NCBI RefSeq assembly: GCF_029892515.1
Contig: NZ_JARXVF010000001.1
Location: 1,426,001-1,490,000 of the forward strand
DNA length: 64,000 bases
DNA from: Pseudaminobacter soli (ex Li et al. 2025)
GTDB lineage: Bacteria > Pseudomonadota > Alphaproteobacteria > Rhizobiales > Rhizobiaceae
Direction: 5' to 3'
Shown: positions 52,895 to 62,916 of the stretch, one piece after another
Layout of the letters: every line of letters begins with the position of its first letter
Position numbering within the stretch: position 1 is the stretch's first letter
Made by a program: the position numbers and the translations under genes
Notes under the pieces: generated by a model
What the model was told of the DNA's origin: nothing
The model's database searches: none
The model's input: only the letters and a program-made list of their open reading frames with translations

Positions 52895-54151
52895 TTACAG
52901 CAGGCTCGAATAGGGCAGAAAGCGGACTATGTCGCCGGGCTTGATGTTCGTCATCTCCTCGTCGAGTTCGACCAGCCCGTCCGTGTCGACCAGCGAGGAC
53001 AGGAGCCCTGCCCCCTCGCGTGGGAACTTTTCGGCCTCGCAGGTTCCGTCGGCACTCTTGCGCAGGCTTGCCCGCACATATTCGCGTCGTCCAGGTTTCT
53101 TGCGGTAGGAGAAAGCGGCTCTTACTGGCATCGGCAGGAGAGCTTCAGGTTTCGCCCCGGCAAGCGCCCGGATTGCAGGTCGCGCAACATGGGCGAAGGT
53201 GACAAAACTTGCCACCGGATTGCCGGGCAGGCCGATGAAGGCGGCCCCGCGAATGACGCCCATGGCGACTGGCCGTCCGGGCTTGATCGCGACGCGCCAG
53301 AACACCAGCGAGCCGACGCTTTCGACGCTGGCCTTCACATGGTCGGCTTCGCCGGTGGAGACGCCGCCGGAGGTGAGGATGAGGTCGTGAGCGGCCGCGG
53401 CCTCTGCCAGCACGCCCGCAATCAGGTCGCCCTCATCGCGCAATATGCCGAGGTCGGTGACGACACAGCCCAGCCGGGCCAGCATGGCGCGCAGCATGAA
53501 GCGGTTGGAATCGAAGAGCTGCGCGGGGCCGCGTTCCGCTCCCGGCGCGACGATCTCGTTGCCGGTGGAAAACACCGCCACCCGCACACGACGGCGGACG
53601 GCAATCTCGGTGAGGCCGAGCGCTGCGACCAGCGCAACATCCTGCGGTCGAAGAACTTGCCCGGCGCGCAGCACCACGCTGCCGGCAGAAATATCCTCGC
53701 CGATGGGCCGCACATTGGCGCCGCGCCTCAGTCCCGCCGGCAGGATCACGCCGCCGGCCTCGTCGAGCCGCACATCCTCCTGCATGAATACGGTGTCGGC
53801 ACTCTCGGGCATGGGCGCGCCGGTGAAGATGCGCACGGCATGTCCCGGCTCGATGAGAGCCCCGGGCGACATGCCGGCCTGGACGCGGGCAGCGATGGGA
53901 AAAGCCTTTTCGCCCTCGGCCGGCAGGTCGGCGCCATGCACGGCATAGCCGTCCACCGCCGAGTTGGTGAAGGGCGGCAGAGGCAGTGGGGCTATGAGAT
54001 CTCTTGCCAGCACACGACCGTCTGCTTCGGAGAGCGGCACCGTCTCCGTCTCGCCAACGGGCGTCAGCCGCGAAGTAATCAGCGCCACTGCGTCGTCGAC
54101 CGACATCATCTGCCCGCCGAAGGCAAAGCAGTCGTCGGAAAGTTGTGCCAT
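52895..54151 (-). CDS. moeA: Molybdopterin molybdenumtransferase MoeA
   Basis: This 418-residue protein inserts the metal into adenylylated molybdopterin. The MoeA_N domain shows PLPLPPFTNSAVDGYAVHG near residue 60 and IFTGAPMPESADTVFMQED; the MogA-like domain has VAVFSTGNEI and LTSGGVSTGEADHVK; the C-terminal domain has GLPGNPVASFV and the beta barrel. I chose ATG 54151 behind GGAGGG; the longer frame adds 16 odd residues. It opens the operon with tusA and fdsGB-fdsA and is divergent from fdhD-mobA across 153 bases. Confidence 0.94.
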   Translation of the reverse strand: MAQLSDDCFAFGGQMMSVDDAVALITSRLTPVGETETVPLSEADGRVLARDLIAPLPLPPFTNSAVDGYAVHGADLPAEGEKAFPIAARVQAGMSPGALIEPGHAVRIFTGAPMPESADTVFMQEDVRLDEAGGVILPAGLRRGANVRPIGEDISAGSVVLRAGQVLRPQDVALVAALGLTEIAVRRRVRVAVFSTGNEIVAPGAERGPAQLFDSNRFMLRAMLARLGCVVTDLGILRDEGDLIAGVLAEAAAAHDLILTSGGVSTGEADHVKASVESVGSLVFWRVAIKPGRPVAMGVIRGAAFIGLPGNPVASFVTFAHVARPAIRALAGAKPEALLPMPVRAAFSYRKKPGRREYVRASLRKSADGTCEAEKFPREGAGLLSSLVDTDGLVELDEEMTNIKPGDIVRFLPYSSLL

Positions 54152-54304
54152 GGTTTGTTCCCTCCGGTCTTCGCCGGGCGGGAAGGCCGGCCTGAGCATC
54201 TGTCGAAAGAGTGGGCGCGAGGCCCTCGCCCTTTCAAGATTGGCCTGGATTTGAACAGGCTATAGACTGGGGGTCAAGGCGATGCGAGCGGAGACGAGAC
54301 CGTC

Positions 54305-55198
54305 ATGCAGCAGATGAAACCCAAGGCCGACCCGGCCGTGATCCTGCCCGACCCGGATGACCCGCGCCTGACCGAGCGCGTCGCCGGCATCGACCACACC
54401 GGCGCGCCCGTCGAGGTGAGTGTGCCGGTGGAGCGGGCGCTGACGCTCTATCTCAACGCGCAGGAGATCGTCACCATGATGACGATCAACGACTATCCGG
54501 AATATCTGGCCATCGGCTATCTGCTCAACCAGAACATGCTGAAGCCCGACGACGTGGTCACGGGCGTCGACTATGACGACGAGCTGCAGGTGGCCGTGGT
54601 GCGCACCGAGCGCCACACCAACTACGAGCACAAGCTGAAGAAGCGCACGCTGACCTCTGGCTGCGCGCAGGGCACCGCCTTCGGCGACCTGATGGAGGCG
54701 CTGGAGGAAATCGACCTGCCGGACGCGGAGCTGCGCACCTCCTGGCTCTACGAGATGACCAAGACCATCAACACCATGCCTTCGCTCTATCTCGCGGCCG
54801 GCGCGATCCATGGCTGCGTGTTGTGCCGGGAGGGCCAGCCGCTCTGCTACATGGAAGATGTCGGTCGCCACAACGCCGTCGACAAGCTGGCCGGCTGGAT
54901 GTACCTCCACGATGTCGACCCGGCCGACAAGATCCTCTACACGACCGGCCGGCTGACCTCGGAAATGACGATCAAGACCGTTCGCATGGGCATACCGATC
55001 CTCGTCTCGCGCTCCGGCTTCACCGCCTGGGGCGTTTCGCTCGCCCGCCAGGCGGGGCTGACGCTGGTGGGCCGGGCGCGCGGAAAACGCTTCGTCGCCG
55101 TGTCGGGCGAGGAGCGGATCGTGTTCGACCAGGACCCTGCTTCCATCGAGGAGGAAGCATCCCGGCATCACCGCAAGGGCGCGGAAGGCGATGACTGA
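54305..55198 (+). CDS. fdhD: Formate dehydrogenase sulfurtransferase FdhD
   Basis: This 297-residue protein moves sulfur from a desulfurase to the metal of formate dehydrogenase, which is essential for activity. It carries the CxxC motif ([10 protein letters not shown] near residue 170), [19 protein letters not shown], and the C-terminal [23 protein letters not shown]. In fds operons the homologue is often named fdsC. The ATG at 54305 begins [15 protein letters not shown]; a start at residue 4 is possible. It overlaps mobA by eight bases, so both are made together. Confidence 0.94.
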   Translation: MQQMKPKADPAVILPDPDDPRLTERVAGIDHTGAPVEVSVPVERALTLYLNAQEIVTMMTINDYPEYLAIGYLLNQNMLKPDDVVTGVDYDDELQVAVVRTERHTNYEHKLKKRTLTSGCAQGTAFGDLMEALEEIDLPDAELRTSWLYEMTKTINTMPSLYLAAGAIHGCVLCREGQPLCYMEDVGRHNAVDKLAGWMYLHDVDPADKILYTTGRLTSEMTIKTVRMGIPILVSRSGFTAWGVSLARQAGLTLVGRARGKRFVAVSGEERIVFDQDPASIEEEASRHHRKGAEGDD

Positions 55199-55817
55199 AA
55201 CGGATATCGAAACGATCGGCGTGATCCTCGCCGGCGGGTTGGCGCGGCGCATGGGCGGCGGCGACAAGCCGATGCGCGCGATCGGCGGGCGCCCCATCCT
55301 GGACCACCTCATCGAGCGTTTTAAGCCGCAATGCGACGGCCTGATCCTCAACGCCAATGGCGACCCGGCGCGCTTTGCCGGCTTCGGCCTGCCCGTGGTG
55401 GCCGACGGCGTGGCGGATTTTCCCGGCCCGCTGGCCGGCATACTCGCCGCGCTCGACTGGACGGCGCAGATGCGGCCCGGCGTGCAATGGGTTGCGAGCG
55501 TTGCCGGCGACTGCCCCTTCCTGCCGCGCGATCTGGTGGCGCGGCTGCACGGCGCGCGCGCTGCTGAAGGCGCCATGCTGGCGGTCGCGGCCTCGGCCGG
55601 CCAATCGCACCCGGTGATCGGACTGTGGAACGTGGCGCTGCGCGAGGAGCTGCGCCACGCGCTTGTGGTGGAGGACATCCGCAAGATCGACCGTTGGACC
55701 GCGCGCTACCCGCTCGCCACCGTGTCTTGGCCGGTCGATCCGGTCGACCCGTTTTTCAACGCCAATACGGTCGAGGATTTGGCCGAGGCGGAGAAGCTGG
55801 CGGCGCTGGCGGGCTAG
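55191..55817 (+). CDS. mobA: Molybdenum cofactor guanylyltransferase MobA
   Basis: This 208-residue nucleotidyltransferase attaches GMP to the molybdenum cofactor to give the bis-MGD form needed by formate dehydrogenase. The GTP-binding start is clear ([20 protein letters not shown]), with [20 protein letters not shown] and the metal-binding VAGDCPFLP. The C-terminal [16 protein letters not shown] is typical. It overlaps fdhD by eight bases and converges on the MoeA fusion gene, leaving two bases between stops. Confidence 0.95.
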   Translation: MTETDIETIGVILAGGLARRMGGGDKPMRAIGGRPILDHLIERFKPQCDGLILNANGDPARFAGFGLPVVADGVADFPGPLAGILAALDWTAQMRPGVQWVASVAGDCPFLPRDLVARLHGARAAEGAMLAVAASAGQSHPVIGLWNVALREELRHALVVEDIRKIDRWTARYPLATVSWPVDPVDPFFNANTVEDLAEAEKLAALAG

Positions 55818-55819
55818 TC

Positions 55820-57763
55820 TCAAGCTGGCCGAAAACCTGCCTCCTCCAGCGCCTGTCGTACCTCCGGTGAATGCAGCGCGGCCAAAAACGCCTGCACTGG
55901 CGGCCGCTCCCGCCGCGCCGAGACCAACGCAAAGTCGTAGTGTTCTTCCGCCAGCGGGATAAAACCGAGCCCCGCGGCGTCCGCCACCGGCGCGATGGTG
56001 ACGCCCCAGTCTGCCCTGCCCTGCGATACCGCAGCGGCCACCGCATTGTGCGATTTCGGCTGGTTCCAATAGCCTTCCGGCCGCGCCCCGCCGAGCAGCG
56101 CATCGATGAGGATGCGCGTGCCCGCACCCTGGTTGCGGTTGACCAGCAGGCATGCCGGGTCGGCAAGTGCTGCCTTCACCGCCACCTCGGCCGAAAGGCC
56201 CTCGAAGCGCGCGTCGCCCTTGCGGTGGACAAACCCCTGCATGCGCCGCCAGCCAGGCACCAGTTCGAGACCAGGCGATAGAAACGGTTCGTTGTAACTT
56301 TTTGTCCTCTCGTCAAAGAGATGGATGGGCGCAACGTCGCATTCGCCGCGACGGGCCGCCGCCAGCCCGCCAAGACTGCCAACCGACAGCGAGCGCACTG
56401 AAAGCCCCTGTTGGACCAGCGGCGCCAGTACCCGGTCGAGCCCGGTGCAATGGCTGCCGATGATGACGAGATCGGGGACATGGACCTGAGGAGTGAACAG
56501 CGTCACCTCGACCTGCGCGCCGACGGGGAGATGATCGGCCAACGCCTCGATGCGGACAAACCCATCGGCTTGCGCGAAAGAGGTGATGGCGCCGGAGCCC
56601 TTGCTGGTGGGATAGGCGACCAGCCCCTCCTGCCCCTCGACCAGCGAGATCATGACGAATTCCGTGCGGCCGAGCTCGGAGGGAACGCGCAGCGGCACGG
56701 TGGCCGTGACATGAGCATCGGTGCGCGGCGGCAGGCCCGCCATGCGGCGCAGCACCGGCACGATCATGTCGTGAAAGGTGAACATGGCCGAGGTCGGGAA
56801 CCCCGGCAGGATGACCACCGGCTTGCCGTCGCAGACGGCGAGGCACAGCGGCTTGCCGGGCTTCAGCGCCACGCCGTGGGCAATGATGCCGGGTTTGCCA
56901 AGCCGCGCGATGATGCGGTGACTGACATCGCCCGCGCCTTTGGAGGTGCCGCCTGACAGGATCAGCATGTCGTGCCCGGCCAGCGCCTCGCGCATGGCCG
57001 CTTCCAGCGTCGCCTCGTCATCCGGGAAAGCGCCGAGGAACACCGGCTCGCCGCCGTTTTCGGCGATGGCCGCGGATACAATGGCGCCATTGGTGTCGTA
57101 GATGCCGGCAGACGGCAGCGGCGCGCCGGGTTGGACGAGTTCGTCGCCGGTGGAGATCACCGCGACCTTCGGCTTTCGTGCCACCGGAACGCTGGCAATG
57201 CCGCAGGCGGCCAGCATGCCGATCTCGCGCGAACCGATCAGGGTGCCGGCGCGCAGCAGCGTCTCGCCGCGTGCGATGTCGGAGCCGGCATAGGAGATGA
57301 ACTGGCCGGGGCTTGCCGCGCGCCGCACCGCGATGCCTTCGCCGGCCGGCTCGGTATGCTCGACCATGATGACGGCATCGGCGCCGCGCGGAATGGGCCC
57401 GCCGGTGGAGATCGGCGTGGCGGTGCCGCCGAGAACCGGCAGTGCGGGCTCGGTGCCGCAGGCAATCCGCTCATCATTGAGCACCAGCTTCACGCCGCGC
57501 CCCTCGCCCGCCTCGGCAAGATCGGTCGAGCGCGCGGCAAAGCCGTCGACATTCGCGCGGTCGAAGGGCGGCACGTCGATGGGCGCCACGACATCTTCGG
57601 CCAACGCCATGCCAAGCGCATCGGCAAGCCTGCGCCGTTCGACCGGAACGGCGCGTGGAAACAACGCCGCATCGAACCGCGTCAGTGCCTCCTCGCGCGA
57701 CAGGATTGCCAGGAACTGCTCCTGCTCGATGCCGGCGCCAGGTCTGGTTGGAGCGTTGTTCAT
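55820..57763 (-). CDS. MoeA fused to a periplasmic-binding-protein-like domain
   Basis: This protein of 647 residues has a complete MoeA (residues about 1-400: IDVPPFDRANVDGFAARSTD, ISTGGPIPRGADAVIMVEHT, VAVISTGDELVQPG, LSGGTSKGAGDVSHRI, LPGFPTSAMFTFHDM) and a C-terminal PBP-like domain (about 420-640: DLVIIGSHCTGLDRVLAPLV, LLVNRNQGAGTRILIDALLG, ADWGVTIAPVADAAGLGFIP) of the PF12727 type. The second domain resembles oxyanion- or ligand-sensing regulators and may select the metal anion. ATG 57763 lies five bases after the upstream stop; ATG 57775 is possible. It follows a second MoeA-like gene. Confidence 0.92.
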   Translation of the reverse strand: MNNAPTRPGAGIEQEQFLAILSREEALTRFDAALFPRAVPVERRRLADALGMALAEDVVAPIDVPPFDRANVDGFAARSTDLAEAGEGRGVKLVLNDERIACGTEPALPVLGGTATPISTGGPIPRGADAVIMVEHTEPAGEGIAVRRAASPGQFISYAGSDIARGETLLRAGTLIGSREIGMLAACGIASVPVARKPKVAVISTGDELVQPGAPLPSAGIYDTNGAIVSAAIAENGGEPVFLGAFPDDEATLEAAMREALAGHDMLILSGGTSKGAGDVSHRIIARLGKPGIIAHGVALKPGKPLCLAVCDGKPVVILPGFPTSAMFTFHDMIVPVLRRMAGLPPRTDAHVTATVPLRVPSELGRTEFVMISLVEGQEGLVAYPTSKGSGAITSFAQADGFVRIEALADHLPVGAQVEVTLFTPQVHVPDLVIIGSHCTGLDRVLAPLVQQGLSVRSLSVGSLGGLAAARRGECDVAPIHLFDERTKSYNEPFLSPGLELVPGWRRMQGFVHRKGDARFEGLSAEVAVKAALADPACLLVNRNQGAGTRILIDALLGGARPEGYWNQPKSHNAVAAAVSQGRADWGVTIAPVADAAGLGFIPLAEEHYDFALVSARRERPPVQAFLAALHSPEVRQALEEAGFRPA

Positions 57764-57767
57764 CCCC

Positions 57768-58892
57768 TCACCCATCCCGCAGTGCAAAGGCGGCAACTTC
57801 GGTGCCCACCGCAAAGCCCTCGCTATCGGCGGGAACAGCCAGCCAGGCGTCTACCTCGGCGATGAGATGCAGCGGCAGCACGCCGGTGGCGAGCGGGAGC
57901 CAGGCTTCATTCTCGCGCTTTAGCAGCACCAGTTCCGTGATGCCGACGATGGAAGCAACCTTGCGCGCCATCGGCAGCTTCAGCTCGCGCCGCGGCAAGC
58001 GGCCCGACAGGCGGTCGAGCGCCGGCAGCGCGAGCGTCAGCCAGACGGCAAGCGCCTGCTCCGGCGCACCGGGCAGCGCGATGACCGGCACCCGCCCGAG
58101 CCGGCCGACGGCCCCGCTTCGCCCCGGCTCCAGCGCGACGCCATGCGCAGAAAGCACGCCCCGCTCGGCCAGTGCCATCGCCGTTTCGTCATAGTGCCCG
58201 AGCCCGGTGCCGCCGACGAGCAGGACGATGTCGGCCGGCTCGGCATCGAGCGCGGCGGCAATGGAGACTGCGTCGCGGGCCACGGCTTCGATGCCTACCA
58301 GCAAGGCGCCGGCCGCACGCACGAGATCCGCGATCAGCTCGACCGTAACGGTGCCGCCGTCGCTCGCGGCAACATCGATGAGCCGCAACGAGGGGCGCCG
58401 CACCGGCAGGCGCTCCAAGCGGGCGCGGCGGGCGAGCAACAGATCGAATGGGGAGATGACGCTTCCGGCGGCGACGAGAGGCTGGCCGGCCAGAATATCC
58501 TGACCGGCGCGGCGGACGCCCTGCCCCGGCACTGCTTCGGCAAGCACCAGCATTTGGTCCTCGGCCGCCTCGACCTGCCCGGGCTCGACGACGCAGTCGC
58601 ATCCCCGCGGCATGGGCTGGCCGGCCTCGACCCAGCGCGCCTCGTCGGGCGGCACTGCCGGCGAATAGGAGGAGGCACCCACGAGATCGGCCGAGGCGAA
58701 AGCCCAGCCATCCACGACGGCCTCGTCGGTCGACGGCACCGGCTCTGCCAATGGCGGCATTTCGGCCGCAACGCGGCCCAGCGCTTCGGCGAGCGGCAAA
58801 TCGATGGGCACAACTGCTTCCAGTCCGTCGAGCAGCAGCGCGAGTGCCGCTTCGACGCCGGTCAACGCAGGGTGTTGCGAAGACGCGCTCAT
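57768..58892 (-). CDS. Divergent MoeA-like molybdopterin-binding protein
   Basis: This 374-residue protein has MoeA architecture with changed motifs: the VDGY core becomes STDEAVVDGWAFASADL near residue 60, GQPMPRGCDCVVEPGQVE is kept, IVLLVGGTGLGHYDETA replaces the SGG-S-GD motif, and VIALPGAPEQALAVWLTLAL replaces LPGNP. Key catalytic positions are thus partly altered, which suggests a regulatory, storage or specialised metal role. It precedes the MoeA-PBP fusion with only a few bases between them. ATG 58892 or the one before it (58895) is the start. Confidence 0.85.
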   Translation of the reverse strand: MSASSQHPALTGVEAALALLLDGLEAVVPIDLPLAEALGRVAAEMPPLAEPVPSTDEAVVDGWAFASADLVGASSYSPAVPPDEARWVEAGQPMPRGCDCVVEPGQVEAAEDQMLVLAEAVPGQGVRRAGQDILAGQPLVAAGSVISPFDLLLARRARLERLPVRRPSLRLIDVAASDGGTVTVELIADLVRAAGALLVGIEAVARDAVSIAAALDAEPADIVLLVGGTGLGHYDETAMALAERGVLSAHGVALEPGRSGAVGRLGRVPVIALPGAPEQALAVWLTLALPALDRLSGRLPRRELKLPMARKVASIVGITELVLLKRENEAWLPLATGVLPLHLIAEVDAWLAVPADSEGFAVGTEVAAFALRDG

Positions 58893-59058
58893 CATGGCCC
58901 ATGATGGTCCATGACGGGCGCGATTTGCAATATTTCAAACGTGGCGGCGGTCCCCAAAGGCTACCGGGACAGTTTCAGGGCCTTTTGCCGGTCCAGACAA
59001 TCGCCAATTCTTAAGAAGCAGCCGCTGTCCGCCTCCGACAAGGGACTTCAAAAGCCCG

Positions 59059-59070
59059 TACAGAACTGTA
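59059..59070. promoter_or_regulatory. 12-base palindrome upstream of the FAD oxidase gene
   Basis: TACAGAACTGTA is a perfect palindrome 75 bases before the FAD oxidoreductase ATG, in the gap between divergent genes. It may bind a regulator, but none can be named. Confidence 0.3.
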
Positions 59071-59144
59071 TGGTACGCCCCAGGAACCGGCCGGCGACGT
59101 TGGGATGTCGCTCGCCGGTCCTGTTTTTTGAGGGAGGAATTTCA

Positions 59145-60473
59145 ATGGGGCCTGTGGTCGATCCCGTTCCAACGCGCGATACCCGTCCCGAGGCGGCGGA
59201 TGTCGTGATTGTCGGCGGCGGCATCATCGGCGTCAGCGCCGCGCTGTTTCTCGCACGCAGCGGCGTGTCGGTGGTGCTGTGCGAAAAGGGCTACATCGCC
59301 GGCGAGCAATCGAGCCGCAACTGGGGCTGGGTCCGCCGCATGGGACGCGATCCGCGCGAGCTGGCGCTGATCGTCGAGGCCCTGAAACTCTGGCCGCAGA
59401 TGGAAGAGCTGGTGGGCGAGGACGTCGGCTTCCGCCGCACGGGCATCCTCTATCTGTGCGAGGACGACAGCGACATTGCACACCATGAGGACTGGCTGAA
59501 AAGTGCGGGCAGCTATGCGCTCGACACCCACCTTATCGAGGGCAAGACGCTTTCCGCGCTGATGCCCGGCGCCACCCGCAATTTCCGCGCAGCGCTCTAC
59601 ACGCCAAGCGACGGCCGGGCCGAACCGCAGAAGGCCGCGCCCGCCATCGCGCGAGCGGCGCAGCGCGCCGGCGCCCGCATCCTGGCGCCTTGCGCCGTGC
59701 GCTCCATCGAAACCGAAGGCGGTCGCATCAGCGGCGTGGTGACCGAACAGGGCGTCATCCGGACCAGCACGGTCATCGTGGCCGGCGGCGCCTGGTCGAG
59801 CCGCCTCTGCGGCTCGCTCGGATTACGGCTGCCGCAATTGACGGTGCGCGCCTCCGTCATGCGCACGGGGCCGGTGGAAGGCGGCCCGGACGGCGCGGCC
59901 TGGGGCAAGGACTTCGCCTATCGCAAGCGGCTGGACGGCGGCTACACGCTCGCGGACGGCACGCTCAATTTCCATCACATCTCGCCCAACAGCTTCCGCT
60001 ACTTCCGCGACTTCCTGCCGATGCTCTCGCAGGAATGGCGCATGGTGCGGTTGCGCGCCGGCACGGATTTCTTCACCGGCCCCTTCGGCCTGACGCCATC
60101 GGTGGAGCCGGGCAAGAGCGTCTACGAGCGCCACAGGACACTCGACCCCGAGCCGGTGACCGCGCGACTGGAGGTGGTGCGCAAGAAGATGGAAGAAATG
60201 TTCCCGGTCCTGAAGGGCGTGCCGATAGAGCAGCGCTGGGCCGGCTTCATCGACGCCACGCCGGATGCGGTGCCAGTGATATCGCCGGTCAAATCACTGC
60301 CCGGACTGGTGATCGCCACCGGCTTCTCCGGCCACGGCTTTGGCATCGGCCCCGCCGCGGGCCAACTGGCGGCAAATCTGGTAACGGGCGACACGCCGAT
60401 CGTCGACCCGACGCCGTTCCGCTATGAGCGCTTCATCGACGGCACCAGGCCAAGGCCGACCACCGGGGTGTAG
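59145..60473 (+). CDS. FAD-dependent amino acid/amine oxidase (DAO family)
   Basis: This 442-residue flavoprotein has an N-terminal dinucleotide-binding motif (ADVVIVGGGIIGVSAALFLA near residue 18), CEKGYIAGEQSSRNWGWVRRM, which is typical of DadA/PuuB-like oxidases, and the C-terminal WAGFIDATPDAVPVISPVKS and GFSGHGFGIGPAAGQLAANL. It should oxidise a secondary or alpha amine with FAD. The neighbouring 2-oxoadipate and hydroxyglutarate genes make L-pipecolate oxidation (AmaA-like) or D-amino acid oxidation attractive. I chose ATG 59145, five bases after AGGGAGGAAT; the frame upstream is non-coding. No signal peptide is seen. Confidence 0.88.
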   Translation: MGPVVDPVPTRDTRPEAADVVIVGGGIIGVSAALFLARSGVSVVLCEKGYIAGEQSSRNWGWVRRMGRDPRELALIVEALKLWPQMEELVGEDVGFRRTGILYLCEDDSDIAHHEDWLKSAGSYALDTHLIEGKTLSALMPGATRNFRAALYTPSDGRAEPQKAAPAIARAAQRAGARILAPCAVRSIETEGGRISGVVTEQGVIRTSTVIVAGGAWSSRLCGSLGLRLPQLTVRASVMRTGPVEGGPDGAAWGKDFAYRKRLDGGYTLADGTLNFHHISPNSFRYFRDFLPMLSQEWRMVRLRAGTDFFTGPFGLTPSVEPGKSVYERHRTLDPEPVTARLEVVRKKMEEMFPVLKGVPIEQRWAGFIDATPDAVPVISPVKSLPGLVIATGFSGHGFGIGPAAGQLAANLVTGDTPIVDPTPFRYERFIDGTRPRPTTGV

Positions 60474-60494
60474 CGCGAAGACCGCCCCCCGGCG

Positions 60495-61409
60495 CTAGGC
60501 GGCGTTCGGACGCCCGGCGCCGACCTGGCTGAGCAGCCAGTCCTGGAAAGCGACGGCAACCTTGTTGGTCTGCCGGCTTTCCGGGAAAACCACGAAGTAG
60601 CTGTTCTCGGTCGCCATGGGCAGGTCGAAGAGCGTCGTCAGCGCGCCGCTGCGGATTTCTTCCTCGATCAGGTAGGACGGAAGAAGGCCCACTCCCAGCC
60701 CGGAAAGAACGGCGGCGATGATCATCGAGAACTGGTCGAAGCGGTTGCCGCGATAAGCGTTCTGGGCAGCAACGCCGTTGGCCTCGAACCATTGCGCCCA
60801 CAGGCGCGGCCGCGTCGTGAGGTGGATGAGCGGCGCGTCGACCAGATCCTCCGGGTTCCGTGCCGCCAGCTTCTCGATCGTTTTCCTGCTTACCACCGGC
60901 AGGACGACTTCGCTGCACAGGAAGGTGGAGCGCGCCCGCGCCCAGGTGGGCTGGCCGTAGTGGATCGCCAGATCGAAATCCTCCTCGTCGAAATCGAACG
61001 GCGTCGACCGGGATTCGATCGTCACGGAGACGTTCGGGTGGGCGTCGAGAAAATCGGAAATGCGCGGCACCAGCCATCTGGTTCCGAAGGTCGGCAGCGT
61101 GGCGACTCGCAGCGATGCTTTCATATCGGCCGCAGCCACCGCGCCGATCATCAACTGCTCCGCCTGATGCAGCAGGCGCCGCACCTCGGGCAGCAGCCGC
61201 GCGCCGGCCGCCGAGAGCACGACGCGCTGCCTGATCCTTTCGAACAGCAAGAGCCCGGTTTGGCGCTCCAGATCGGCGATCTGGCGGCTCACCGCGCTTT
61301 GCGTGAGATTCAGTTCCTCCGCCGCGCGCGTAAAATTGCCATGCCTGGCGGCGCTCTCGAAGGCCTGCAGATTGACGATGTCGGGAACCAGCGTTCGGCG
61401 CATGTTCAT
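60495..61409 (-). CDS. LysR-family regulator, GcvA-like
   Basis: This 304-residue protein has the LysR winged helix-turn-helix (LQAFESAARHGNFTRAAEEL, then NLTQSAVSRQIADLERQTGLLLFER, residues 14-58) and a substrate-binding domain (about 95-300) with FDFDEEDFDLAIHYGQPTW, which places it in the GcvA group. It is divergent from the 2-oxoadipate dioxygenase gene, so the 99-base gap should carry its binding site. A short dyad CATA-N5-TATG at 61465-61477 is a candidate. It converges on the FAD oxidase gene. Confidence 0.93.
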   Translation of the reverse strand: MNMRRTLVPDIVNLQAFESAARHGNFTRAAEELNLTQSAVSRQIADLERQTGLLLFERIRQRVVLSAAGARLLPEVRRLLHQAEQLMIGAVAAADMKASLRVATLPTFGTRWLVPRISDFLDAHPNVSVTIESRSTPFDFDEEDFDLAIHYGQPTWARARSTFLCSEVVLPVVSRKTIEKLAARNPEDLVDAPLIHLTTRPRLWAQWFEANGVAAQNAYRGNRFDQFSMIIAAVLSGLGVGLLPSYLIEEEIRSGALTTLFDLPMATENSYFVVFPESRQTNKVAVAFQDWLLSQVGAGRPNAA

Positions 61410-61508
61410 TCCATTTCCGCATCAAGCCAGCATCCGATCTCATAAGACGGAAAGCAAGACAAGGCATATTAGTTATGGCGAGGATAAGTTGCCGAGAGTT
61501 TGAGCGTT

Positions 61509-62909
61509 ATGACTTCGAACCACGTTCCTGCCGACGAGATCCGCGCGGCCTTCTCCGCCGCCATGTCGGAGATGTACCGGGCGGAGGTTCCCGCCTATGG
61601 CACGCTGATCGATCTGGTGCGTCAGGTGAACGATGAAACCCTCGCCAAGGACCCCGCCCTGCGCGAGCGACTTGAGGACACCGACACGCTCGACCGCATT
61701 TCCGAGGAAAGGCACGGCGCGATTCGCCTCGGCACCCCCGCCGAGCTTTCCATGATGCGCCGCGTTTTCGCGGTCATGGGCATGTATCCGGTCGGCTATT
61801 ACGACCTGTCGACGGCCGGCGTTCCCGTCCATTCGACCGCCTTTCGCCCTGTGGGCGAAAAGGCGCTGAGCAAAAACCCGTTCCGCGTTTTCACCTCGCT
61901 TCTGCGGCTCGACTTGATTGCCGACGAGACGCTGCGCCGGGAAGCCGAGGAGATCCTGGCAAAGCGCCGGATCTTCACGGAGACGGCGATCGCGCTGACG
62001 CAGAAGGCGGATCGCGAGGGCGGCCTCGACAAGGCGGACGTCGACCTGTTCGTCGTCGAAGTGCTGGAAACCTTCCGCTGGCACGACAAGGCCAATGTCA
62101 GCCTCGAAATGTACCACCGTCTCCACGATGCCCATCGGCTGATCGCCGACGTCGTCTCCTTCAAGGGGCCGCACATCAACCACCTGACGCCCCGCACGCT
62201 CGATATCGACGCCGTGCAGGCCCGCATGCCCGAGCATGGCATTGCGCCCAAGGCGGTCGTCGAAGGCCCGCCGAGCCGCAAGTGCCCGATCTTGCTGCGC
62301 CAGACGTCGTTCAAGGCCCTGCAGGAAGCGGTGTCCTTCGCCGACGCGGACGGCAGCTGGAAGACCGGCTCGCACACCGCACGCTTCGGCGAGATCGAGC
62401 AGCGCGGCATCGCCCTGACGCCGAAGGGCCGTGCCCTTTACGATGATCTGCTGAACCGCTCGCGTGCGGTCATCCGGCCTGCCGCCGACGGCTCCAATGC
62501 CCGCGAATATGAAGCAGCACTCGCCGAAGTCTTCCAGGCGTTCCCCGATAATTGGGAGGACATTCGCGCCAATGGCCTGGGCTATTTCACCTATTCGCTG
62601 ACCGAGAAGGGTCGCACCAGGCGACTGCCTGACGCGGCGGTTTCGCTCGAAGCCCTTATCGCCGAAGGTCTCATCCGCTTCGATCCGATCGTCTACGAGG
62701 ACTTTTTGCCGGTCAGCGCCGCTGGTATCTTCCAGTCGAATCTCGGAGACGATGCGCAGCAGGAATTCAAGGCAAGCCCCAACCAGCTTCGCTTCGAAGC
62801 GGATCTCGGCGCGGCAGTGCTCAACGAGTTCGATCACTACGCGGCAATCGAGCAGGGCTCGATCGAAGCCTGCCTGCGCGTGCTGACCGCCCAGGAAGCC
62901 GCGGAATAG
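61509..62909 (+). CDS. hglS: 2-oxoadipate dioxygenase/decarboxylase (HglS, DUF1338)
   Basis: This 466-residue protein matches the DUF1338/HglS family, an Fe(II) enzyme that turns 2-oxoadipate into D-2-hydroxyglutarate in lysine breakdown. Likely metal ligands are His69 (SEERHGAIRLG), His225 (GPHINHLTPRTLD) and Glu295 (ARFGEIEQRG); Arg73 would bind substrate. These lie about one residue from the positions I recall for the Pseudomonas putida enzyme. I used ATG 61509; a TTG three codons upstream (61500) is also open. The D-2-hydroxyglutarate dehydrogenase-like gene follows after seven bases, which gives the next step of the route. Confidence 0.9.
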   Translation: MTSNHVPADEIRAAFSAAMSEMYRAEVPAYGTLIDLVRQVNDETLAKDPALRERLEDTDTLDRISEERHGAIRLGTPAELSMMRRVFAVMGMYPVGYYDLSTAGVPVHSTAFRPVGEKALSKNPFRVFTSLLRLDLIADETLRREAEEILAKRRIFTETAIALTQKADREGGLDKADVDLFVVEVLETFRWHDKANVSLEMYHRLHDAHRLIADVVSFKGPHINHLTPRTLDIDAVQARMPEHGIAPKAVVEGPPSRKCPILLRQTSFKALQEAVSFADADGSWKTGSHTARFGEIEQRGIALTPKGRALYDDLLNRSRAVIRPAADGSNAREYEAALAEVFQAFPDNWEDIRANGLGYFTYSLTEKGRTRRLPDAAVSLEALIAEGLIRFDPIVYEDFLPVSAAGIFQSNLGDDAQQEFKASPNQLRFEADLGAAVLNEFDHYAAIEQGSIEACLRVLTAQEAAE

Positions 62910-62916
62910 GTTTTTG

